Below are positions 56,257-62,902 of a DNA stretch of 64,000 bases, piece after piece (position 1 is the first letter of the stretch; each line of letters begins with the position of its first letter). The position numbers and the translations under genes were made by a program. The stretch spans positions 1-64,000 of the forward strand of contig JBEEFW010000148.1 of assembly GCA_041166385.1 (NCBI GenBank). The letters run 5' to 3'. This stretch comes from DASUCS01 sp041166385. Its GTDB lineage: Bacteria; Actinomycetota; Acidimicrobiia; Acidimicrobiales; JACDCH01. The notes under the pieces were generated by a model. The model saw nothing but the letters and a program-made list of their open reading frames with translations, ran no database searches and was not told the origin of the DNA.

Positions 56257-57671
56257 GTGTGCATTGTCTTCTGGGCTTCAGTGAGCACGGTGCGGAGCAC
56301 CGATTCGATCTCGGCGAACTCGTCGGGTCCAGAGGTGAGCACCGGTGCGAGTTGCACGACCGGATCCACGCGGTCGTCAGCGCGGCAGATGAGTCCGGAC
56401 TCGAACAACCGCGGCGCGACCGTCCCGCGAACGAGTTTCTCGCGTTCGGCCGGCGTGAACCGAACCGAGTGATCGTCGGGGTCTTTGACGAGTTCGACGG
56501 CGAGGAAGTAGCCGTCGCCGCGCACGTCGCCGACGATCGGCAGATCGCGCAGCGAGTCGAGGTGGCGCCGGAACTCGCCGGCGTTGGCCCGCACGTGCTC
56601 GAGAACAGCTTCGTCCTCCATCACGTCGATGTTCGCCATCGCCACCGCGCAGCTCACCGGATGTCCGCCGAACGTGATGCCGTGCGGGAAGCTCGATGAT
56701 CCGGCCGATGAACCGATGAACGGTTCGGCGAGTCGGTCGCGCACGATCACACCGCCGAGCGGGGAGTACCCCGACGTCACCCCTTTGGCGAACGTGATCA
56801 TGTCCGGCAGGTACTGGTAGTGCTCGGCCGCGAACATGGTGCCGAGGCGGCCGAACGCGCAGATCACCTCGTCGGACACGAGCAGCACGCCGTAGCGATC
56901 GCAGATCTCGCGGACCCGCTGGAAGTAGCCGGGCGGGGGAGCGAGGCAGCCTCCGGTGTTCTGCACGGGCTCGAGGAAGACCGCCGCGACGGTCTCCGGA
57001 CCGGCGGCGACGATCGCCTGCTCGATGACGTCGGCGCACGCCGCCGAGAACCGCGCGTCATCCGCGGTCACTTCTTCAGGAAAAACCGACCGGAAGCGGT
57101 TCGTGTTGGCGACGTGGGAGGTGCCGGGCACGAGCGGCTCGAACGGCGCCTTGATCGCCGGCAGTCCGGTGATCGACAGCGCCCCCATCGTCGTGCCGTG
57201 GTACGCGAGTGTTCGCGCGATCACCTTGTGCCGCAGCGGCTCGCCGATCGCGCGGAAGTACGCCCGGGCCAACTTCCACGCCGACTCGACTGCTTCCGAA
57301 CCGCCGCTGGTGAAGAAGACTCGATTCAGGTCGCCGGGCGCGAGCGCGGCAAGACGCGCCGCGAGCTCGATGGCCGCCGGATGGGCCGCGGACCAGATCG
57401 GGTAGTAGGCGAGCTGCTCGCCCTGCTTCGCGCCGGCGGCGGCGATGTCGGCGCGGCCGTGACCGACCTGGACGGTGAACAATCCGGACAAGCCGTCGAG
57501 ATACCGCTTGCCCTTGTCGTCGAACAGGTGCACGCCCTCGCCCCGCACGAAAATCGGCACGTCGTTGCCGCCGGGATCCGCGTAGGCGCCCATCCGAGCG
57601 AAGTGCAACCAGAGATGCCGTTTTGCGAGTGCTTGGAGGTCGGGCTGTCCATCGGACGGAGGTTCAGGCAC
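56253..57671 (-). CDS. Class III omega-aminotransferase
   Basis: A 472-residue PLP aminotransferase of class III, resembling pyruvate-dependent omega-amino acid aminotransferases. It has YLDGLSGLFTVQVGHGR at the N-terminus, FFTSGGSEAVESAWKLAR for PLP phosphate, ARTLAYHGTTMGALS, LLVSDEVICAFGRLG, and the PLP lysine in DMITFAKGVTSGYSPLGGV. GTG 57671 is favoured over ATG 57707, which would overlap the divergent gene; upstream sequence is not family-like. Coupling to alanine dehydrogenase suggests that pyruvate/alanine is the amino acceptor/product. Confidence 0.9.
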   Translation of the reverse strand: MPEPPSDGQPDLQALAKRHLWLHFARMGAYADPGGNDVPIFVRGEGVHLFDDKGKRYLDGLSGLFTVQVGHGRADIAAAGAKQGEQLAYYPIWSAAHPAAIELAARLAALAPGDLNRVFFTSGGSEAVESAWKLARAYFRAIGEPLRHKVIARTLAYHGTTMGALSITGLPAIKAPFEPLVPGTSHVANTNRFRSVFPEEVTADDARFSAACADVIEQAIVAAGPETVAAVFLEPVQNTGGCLAPPPGYFQRVREICDRYGVLLVSDEVICAFGRLGTMFAAEHYQYLPDMITFAKGVTSGYSPLGGVIVRDRLAEPFIGSSAGSSSFPHGITFGGHPVSCAVAMANIDVMEDEAVLEHVRANAGEFRRHLDSLRDLPIVGDVRGDGYFLAVELVKDPDDHSVRFTPAEREKLVRGTVAPRLFESGLICRADDRVDPVVQLAPVLTSGPDEFAEIESVLRTVLTEAQKTMHT

Positions 57672-57691
57672 GCGGTCATCATGCCCCTGGA

Positions 57692-57697
57692 TAAGTT
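57692..57697 (+). promoter_or_regulatory. -10 box upstream of hydroxyacid dehydrogenase
   Basis: TAAGTT lies 8 nt before ATG 57706. It fits a leaderless or very short leader transcript. Confidence 0.35.
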
Positions 57698-57705
57698 GCG
57701 CCGCC

Positions 57706-58665
57706 ATGAGTGGAGCGCACGTCCCCAAGGTCGCACTGATGCCGGAAGGCGTGCGGCCGTGGATCGCGGACGCGATTCGCGAAGGTGGCGGCACGGTGGT
57801 TGGCCTTCCGGAGGCCGAAGGGTTGGTGTGGGCCGACACATCGAACGCCGCCGCGCTCGACCAACTCCTTCGGAACGACGACAGCGCGGTGCGGTGGGTG
57901 CAGCTTCCCTACGCCGGCGTCGAGCCGTTTGCCCGAGTGATCTCGCAACACGGCGACCGGACGTGGACCTGTGCGAAGGGCGTGTATGCCGAACCGGTCG
58001 CCGAGCACGCGTTGACGCTGCTGCTTGCCGGCCTCCGCGGCCTCGGCGCGTACGGGCGCGCCTCGACGTGGCTGCCGCCGCAGGGCACCAACCTGCTCGG
58101 GGCGAAGGTCGTGATCGTCGGCGGCGGTGGCATCACCACGTCACTGCTCCGACTGCTCGAGCCGTTCGGTGCGGACGTCACCGTCGTCCGCCGCAGTCCC
58201 GACACTGCCTCCTCCTCTCTGGGAAGGCCGCCTCTGGCCGGCGCCGCTCGTGTGGTGGCAGTGAGCGAGCTCGACGACGCGCTCACCGACGCGGTCGGTG
58301 TCGTCCTCGCGCTCGCGCTCACACCGGAGACGCACGGGATCATCGGTCGCAAGCAGCTCGCCCGCCTGGGAACGAACAGTTGGATCGTCAACGTCGCCCG
58401 CGGCGGCCACATCGTGACCGACGATCTCGTCGCGGCGCTCGAAGCGGGCAGCATCGGTGGTGCCGCGCTGGACGTGACCGATCCCGAGCCGCTGCCCGAA
58501 GGACATCCGCTCTGGTCGATGCCGAACTGCATCATCACACCGCACGTCGGCAACACGCCCGAGATGGCCGTGCCGCTGCTCGCGGCGCGCATCGCCGAAA
58601 ACGTCCGGCGCTGGAGCGCGGGAGAGCCGCTCCTCGGTCTGGTCGACCCGTCGCTTGGCTACTGA
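57706..58665 (+). CDS. D-2-hydroxyacid dehydrogenase family protein
   Basis: A 319-residue D-isomer-specific 2-hydroxyacid dehydrogenase. The active residues are all there: Arg in VNVARGGHIV, Glu in DPEPLPEGHPLW and His in ITPHVGNTPEM. The NAD loop reads VVIVGGGGITTSLLRLL, lacking the third glycine of GxGxxG. The substrate is a 2-hydroxy or 2-oxo acid, unknown. It is divergent from the aminotransferase operon, and the next small gene overlaps its end by 11 nt. Confidence 0.9.
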   Translation: MSGAHVPKVALMPEGVRPWIADAIREGGGTVVGLPEAEGLVWADTSNAAALDQLLRNDDSAVRWVQLPYAGVEPFARVISQHGDRTWTCAKGVYAEPVAEHALTLLLAGLRGLGAYGRASTWLPPQGTNLLGAKVVIVGGGGITTSLLRLLEPFGADVTVVRRSPDTASSSLGRPPLAGAARVVAVSELDDALTDAVGVVLALALTPETHGIIGRKQLARLGTNSWIVNVARGGHIVTDDLVAALEAGSIGGAALDVTDPEPLPEGHPLWSMPNCIITPHVGNTPEMAVPLLAARIAENVRRWSAGEPLLGLVDPSLGY

Positions 58666-58972
58666 ACCGGGTGAACCGGGTGAACCGGGTGGCCGAGACG
58701 ACCGTGAGCGGGTCTTGTCGACCTTCATGAAGGACGGCCGCATCACGCAGATCCCGCGCCAGTCCAAGAAGCGTCGGGTGATCCTCGACCTGCTTGCCCA
58801 GGAGTTCGAGCCCGGTGTGCGGTACAGCGAACGCGATGTGAACGACACCCTGCGCCGCTTCCATCCGGACACCGCGGCGCTGCGTCGCTACCTGGTCGAT
58901 GAGGAGTTCATGGAACGCGACGCGCCCGGCAACCTCTACTGGCGCGCCGGCGGCACTGTGCAGCTCTCCTGA
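58655..58972 (+). CDS. DUF2087 domain protein
   Basis: A 105-residue protein from TTG 58655. Residues ~22-100 carry the DUF2087 pattern: FMKDGRITQIPRQSKKRRV, then FEPGVRYSERDVNDTLRRF, LRRYLVDEEFMERD and LYWRAGG. The domain is a winged-helix-like DNA-binding-type fold often attached to regulators, with no known function. The N-terminus is encoded by three perfect copies of TGAACCGGG, giving EPG repeats, so the real start is uncertain. It overlaps the preceding gene by 11 nt. Confidence 0.78.
   Translation: MATEPGEPGEPGGRDDRERVLSTFMKDGRITQIPRQSKKRRVILDLLAQEFEPGVRYSERDVNDTLRRFHPDTAALRRYLVDEEFMERDAPGNLYWRAGGTVQLS
58663..58689 (+). repeat. Three 9-bp tandem repeats
   Basis: Three exact copies of TGAACCGGG cover the stop codon of the hydroxyacid dehydrogenase gene and encode the EPG repeats of the DUF2087 gene. 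Confidence 0.9.
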
Positions 58973-58999
58973 GAGCGCGCTGCCGGGTACAGCTGACGG

Positions 59000-60664
59000 T
59001 CAGGCTGGATCGATCAGCACTCCCGGGTTGAGGACGCCGGCCGGGTCGAGCGCGTGCTTGGCCGCGGTGAGGGCGCTGGCGAACACGTCGGGCCGCTGCT
59101 TGTCGTACCAGGGACGGTGATCACGGCCCACCGCATGATGATGCGTGATCGTGCCGCCGTGCGCGAGCACCGCCTCGGACGCGGCCGCCTTGATCTCGGC
59201 CCACATCTCGAGCTCGGAACCGAACCGCCCCGGCGCCGTGATCGAGAAGTACGGTGCCGGGCCGTCGGGATACACGTGGGTGAACCGACACGTGACCCAC
59301 CCACTACCGCAGATGTCGACCAGCGCCTTCTCGACCGCGGCGACAGCCCCCGCGTGCAACTCCGGAAACGCAGCCCATGTGCACGCCGTTTCGAAGGTCT
59401 CGACGATTGCGGCCATCGCCACGAGCGCGTCGCGACCGTACGGCGCGCGCAAGAACGAGTTGCGCCAGGCTCCGGCTGCGCCTTCCCGACCAGCAGCGGC
59501 CGCGGCCGCGTCATCGGGGCCGCTGCTCTTGATCCCTTCCGGGAGCGTTCCACCGTGGTCGAGGCACAGCTCGACGGCGCGCGCCATCAACGCATCCACT
59601 GGATGGTCGGCGGACTCGAACCCAAGCACGAGCAATGCAGTGCCGTCGGTGACGCCGGCGGCGATCATCGCCTCACCCGAATCGAGCAGCCGGCAGTTCG
59701 TTGGGAACAGCCCCGATTGCGCCACCGCTCGTGTCGCGTCCACGCCCGCCCAGTAGTCCGTGAAGTGGACACCCGCCGACGCCTTGAAGCGAACGCGATC
59801 CTGCACCCGCATCCACGCCTCGGTGATCACGCCGAGGGTGCCTTCGGAACCGAGGACGAGCCGATCAGGTGACGGTCCCGCACCCGACCCCGGCAGCCGC
59901 CGCGACTCGGTGACGCCGCACGGCGTGACCATCCGGATCGACTCGACGAGATCGTCGATGTGCGTGTACACGCTGGCGTAATGGCCGCCCGATCGAGTCG
60001 CGAGCCAGCCGCCGAGCGTCGAGAACTCGAACGACTGCGGAAAGTGCCGCAGCGTGTACCCGTGTGGCCCGAACTGTCGTAGTTGCTCCTCGAGCACCGG
60101 GCCGAGCGCGCCACCCTGGATGCGGGCCGCCCGCGACACTGTGTCGACCTCGAGCACGCGGTCGAGCCGGGTGAGGTCGATGCACGCCACACCGGCGTAG
60201 CTGTCGCTCACGAGACCGGCCTCGACGCCGCCGACCACCGACGACCCACCGCCGTAGGGGATCGCGGCGACATTTGCGCCCGCGCACCAGTCGAGCAGCG
60301 CGACCACGTCGGCCTCGTGGCGCGGGAACACCACGACATCCGGCGGCGCGGCCAACTCCCCGCGGAAGCCGCGCACGACGTCGCGGTACGACTTGCCGTA
60401 CGTGTGCGATGCCCGATCGAACGTGGTCGTCGAGCACAGGTCGGCGAGCGCGCTCGGCGGCCGAACACGCGGTGCTCGCAACTCGAGGCTGGCGAGATCA
60501 GCCGGCTCACGGATCTCGATGTCGCTCCAACCGAAGCGTCCTGCGATCGCCTGGCCGAGCTTCGTCACCGTGTCGCGTGAGAGGGCTTCGTCCTCCCAGC
60601 CCCAGCCCCACCACGATCGACGCCGTTCAGACTTCGCCGTCGGTGTGCTCGCCGTCTTCCCCAT
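59000..60664 (-). CDS. FAD-linked oxidase, alkyl-DHAP-synthase-like
   Basis: A 554-residue flavoprotein of the vanillyl-alcohol-oxidase fold. It resembles alkylglycerone-phosphate synthase (AgpS), which swaps the acyl chain of acyl-DHAP for a fatty alcohol in ether lipid synthesis. Features are RRSWWGWGW near the N-terminus, HTYGKSYRDVVRGFRGE, FAD-binding IPYGGGSSVVGG (~135-146), PGSGAGPSPDRLVLGSEGT and the His cluster THHHAVGRDH (507-516). ATG 60664 has TAGCCT 7 nt upstream. A fatty-acyl reductase and PlsC lie 8-15 kb away. A D-lactate-dehydrogenase-like role is the alternative. Confidence 0.82.
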   Translation of the reverse strand: MGKTASTPTAKSERRRSWWGWGWEDEALSRDTVTKLGQAIAGRFGWSDIEIREPADLASLELRAPRVRPPSALADLCSTTTFDRASHTYGKSYRDVVRGFRGELAAPPDVVVFPRHEADVVALLDWCAGANVAAIPYGGGSSVVGGVEAGLVSDSYAGVACIDLTRLDRVLEVDTVSRAARIQGGALGPVLEEQLRQFGPHGYTLRHFPQSFEFSTLGGWLATRSGGHYASVYTHIDDLVESIRMVTPCGVTESRRLPGSGAGPSPDRLVLGSEGTLGVITEAWMRVQDRVRFKASAGVHFTDYWAGVDATRAVAQSGLFPTNCRLLDSGEAMIAAGVTDGTALLVLGFESADHPVDALMARAVELCLDHGGTLPEGIKSSGPDDAAAAAAGREGAAGAWRNSFLRAPYGRDALVAMAAIVETFETACTWAAFPELHAGAVAAVEKALVDICGSGWVTCRFTHVYPDGPAPYFSITAPGRFGSELEMWAEIKAAASEAVLAHGGTITHHHAVGRDHRPWYDKQRPDVFASALTAAKHALDPAGVLNPGVLIDPA

Positions 60665-60671
60665 ACGGCGG

Positions 60672-60677
60672 AGGCTA
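60672..60677 (-). promoter_or_regulatory. -10 box, leaderless promoter of AgpS-like gene
   Basis: On the minus strand TAGCCT lies 7 nt before ATG 60664. Confidence 0.45.
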
Positions 60678-60697
60678 GATGTCCTGGCCCGTACGGT

Positions 60698-60703
60698 TAC
60701 CTT
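60698..60703 (+). promoter_or_regulatory. -10 box, leaderless promoter of J-protein gene
   Basis: TACCTT lies 6 nt before GTG 60710. With the AgpS-like box it forms a divergent pair 20 nt apart. Confidence 0.45.
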
Positions 60704-60709
60704 GAGCCG

Positions 60710-61345
60710 GTGGCTCGGTCGCACTACGACGTGCTCGGGGTGTCGCCTGAGGCCGGCACCGACGACGTGCGCCGGGCGTACCTCGATCGCGCCCGGGAGA
60801 CGCATCCCGACCGGCACATCGACGCCGACAGCCGGCAGCGTGCCGACGCCGAGCGCCGCATGCGCGAGGTCAACGAGGCCTGGCGGATCCTCGGCAACCC
60901 GCGGCGCCGCCGCAGGTACGACCTCGAACGCGCGCCCGCCTCCATGTTCGCATCGCGTGCCGACGGCACCATGCCGCACGACTACCGACCGGACCGACCG
61001 GACCCACCGGACAGCATCGACTTCGAGGAAATCGACAGTACGACGCGCATCATCCGCGGGCTGCCCTGGATGATCCTCGTCTTCGTGCTGTTCGCGATCT
61101 TCGTCTTCACTGCCTATGCCGCGACCGGCGGCGTCAAGTCGAAGCCCACACCAGGGAACAACCTCGGCCGTTGTGTCGCCGTCACCGTCACCGTCTCCGG
61201 CGGAACGTCGGCGACGCCCGCGCCCTGCGGCACCCCGGGAGCGCGACTGGTGATCGCCGAGGTCGACACGAACCAGCAATGTCCCGTCGGCTCCGAGCGG
61301 CTGCAGCCGTCGACCGGCGTCACCGTCTACTGCCTGGAGGTCTGA
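60710..61345 (+). CDS. Membrane-anchored J-domain protein
   Basis: A 211-residue protein with an N-terminal J domain (residues ~4-72; HPD at 32-34 in ETHPDRH) and the usual YDVLGVSPEAG start. A Pro/Asp-rich linker (YRPDRPDPPDS) follows, then one membrane helix (~115-137, MILVFVLFAIFVFTAYA) and a small outside domain with Cys residues. There are no G/F or zinc-finger regions. It should recruit DnaK to the membrane. GTG 60710 follows a TACCTT box by 6 nt. The next gene starts 3 nt after the stop. Confidence 0.87.
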   Translation: MARSHYDVLGVSPEAGTDDVRRAYLDRARETHPDRHIDADSRQRADAERRMREVNEAWRILGNPRRRRRYDLERAPASMFASRADGTMPHDYRPDRPDPPDSIDFEEIDSTTRIIRGLPWMILVFVLFAIFVFTAYAATGGVKSKPTPGNNLGRCVAVTVTVSGGTSATPAPCGTPGARLVIAEVDTNQQCPVGSERLQPSTGVTVYCLEV

Positions 61346-61348
61346 ATA

Positions 61349-61726
61349 GTGCCAGCGATGAGGGTCACCGGCGTCGACCACTACGTGCTCGTCACCTCCG
61401 ATGTGGAAGCGCTCATCGCGTGGTACCGAGATGAGCTCGGCCTCCAACCCGAACGACTCGACGAGTGGCGGCGAGGCGAGGTGCTGTTCGCGTCGTTGCG
61501 GGTGAGTGAGTCGACGTTGATCGACGTGTTCGCGGGTGAGCGCTCCGGCGTGAACGTCGACCACGTCGCACTGACCGTCGAGGACATCGACCTCGACGAG
61601 TTGGCCGCTTCCGGTCGGTTCGATGTCGAGATGGGACCTATGGACCTTTTCGGTGCACGCGGAACTGGTCGCGGTATCTACATCCGTGATCCCGCGGGGA
61701 ACCGAGTCGAGCTCCGGACCTACTGA
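61349..61726 (+). CDS. VOC family protein
   Basis: A 125-residue single glyoxalase-type (vicinal oxygen chelate) protein. It has VDHYVLVTSDVEALIAWYRD at the start (metal His), VDHVALTVEDIDLDEL and the C-terminal YIRDPAGNRVELRTY (metal Glu). It could be a glyoxalase-like lyase, dioxygenase or resistance-type binding protein. GTG 61349 lies 3 nt after the J-protein gene; ATG 61358 is an alternative start. Likely co-transcribed with it. Confidence 0.85.
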   Translation: MPAMRVTGVDHYVLVTSDVEALIAWYRDELGLQPERLDEWRRGEVLFASLRVSESTLIDVFAGERSGVNVDHVALTVEDIDLDELAASGRFDVEMGPMDLFGARGTGRGIYIRDPAGNRVELRTY

Positions 61727-61784
61727 CGTACTCTGCACGCAGCTCTGGTGCAACGCAGGAGAACCAGCGGGGAGAGGTGCGACG

Positions 61785-62840
61785 ATGGCGGAGCGGCTCG
61801 ACAAAGACCTGCGGCGAAGGGTTCTGTCGAACGAGGAAGACCGCGTGACGGACGCCGAGACCCGGCTGGGGTTGGCGACGAGCGACGCGGAGAAGGCCAA
61901 CGCCGCAGCCGCCTTGCAGCGCCGGCGAGAGGGGCTCGAGTCGATGAAGGCCCAGATTCACGACACGGCGGAGCGGTCGCCGGCTGCGGCTAACGAACAG
62001 ATGCGCGTCCTGTTGCAGAGCCAGGAAGACCGCGAGCTCAGCGAGGCGATGATCAAGGCCTCGTATCTGGAGGCCCAGGCGGCCACGGCGCCGGTCGGCA
62101 ACACGCTGGAAGAGGTGATGGCCGCCACAGACCGCCAGACCAAGGCGCGGTTCGCCGTGGAGGACGTGGCGGACATCAAGGAGCGGCAGCAGACCGACAA
62201 GGTCCGTGGTTGCGCACCAAAGGTCATCGCGGCCATCGGAGTCGTTCTTGCAACGATCGGTCTTGTCGTGTTTCTCAACAGCGGAGACGACGAGTCGTCG
62301 ACGACCGCGACCGGCGGTGCGGGCGGCGCGTTCAACGGTGCGGCTGCCTCGAGCTCCGGGGCGGGCAGCACCGACATCGCCAAGTTCGCGGGGCACTACG
62401 AGCTCGTGGAGGGCTTCGGCGACCCCAACGGGCCCATGATGTTCGCAACTGACCCGGGCGCCTACAGCGACGTTTCGCTGTCCCGGCCAACGGGAGGTTT
62501 CGATGTCGACGACAAGGGCACGATCACTGGCGGCACGCTGCAACTCAAGAAGCACGCAGCGAGCCCTGAACTGACATGTGACTTCGTCTTCAACGCGACC
62601 TCGGTGTCCGGATCGGTCGCGCCGTACGGCGATGTCGGCGCCATCGGCCAGATCAAGTGGCTGGGCCCGCTGCAGACGACCACGTGCATGGACAGCAGCT
62701 ACGAAACCGGGGTGCAGTTGCCGATCGGCATCGTCGGCAACGACGTGGCCATTTGCCCGGCCAACATGGCACCGAGCCTGAAGGAGTGCCAGGGGCCCGG
62801 CTCGGCGATCGTCTATGCCACCTTCCGCAAGACAGGCTGA
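61785..62840 (+). CDS. Coiled-coil membrane protein with outside domain
   Basis: A 351-residue protein. Residues ~1-140 are charged and helical with heptad-like patterns (DAETRLGLATSDAEKANAAA, RREGLESMKAQIH). One membrane helix follows (VIAAIGVVLATIGLVVFL, ~147-165), then a Gly/Ser/Ala/Thr linker (~168-195). The C-terminal ~155 residues are extracellular, with Cys residues in LTCDFVF, TTTCMDSS, AICPANM and KECQGPG that may pair. GGAGAGG precedes ATG 61785. No family is recognised. It could sense or bind something outside the cell. Confidence 0.75.
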   Translation: MAERLDKDLRRRVLSNEEDRVTDAETRLGLATSDAEKANAAAALQRRREGLESMKAQIHDTAERSPAAANEQMRVLLQSQEDRELSEAMIKASYLEAQAATAPVGNTLEEVMAATDRQTKARFAVEDVADIKERQQTDKVRGCAPKVIAAIGVVLATIGLVVFLNSGDDESSTTATGGAGGAFNGAAASSSGAGSTDIAKFAGHYELVEGFGDPNGPMMFATDPGAYSDVSLSRPTGGFDVDDKGTITGGTLQLKKHAASPELTCDFVFNATSVSGSVAPYGDVGAIGQIKWLGPLQTTTCMDSSYETGVQLPIGIVGNDVAICPANMAPSLKECQGPGSAIVYATFRKTG

Positions 62841-62846
62841 AACGCC

Positions 62847-62861
62847 CCTTCCCAAGGAAGG
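62847..62861 (+). terminator. Short hairpin after coiled-coil gene
   Basis: CCTTCC and GGAAGG form a 6-bp stem with the loop CAA, 6 nt after the stop and followed by TTGATCGTTG. A weak Rho-independent terminator is possible. Confidence 0.35.
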
Positions 62862-62902
62862 TTGATCGTTGCGCCTCTTCGGCGCGCACGTCCGTGAGTG
62901 CG

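Noticed and set aside
60665..61900. N-terminal extension of the AgpS-like gene to 61900
   Set aside because: It would overlap the J-domain and VOC genes, and the sequence before ATG 60664 is not family-like.
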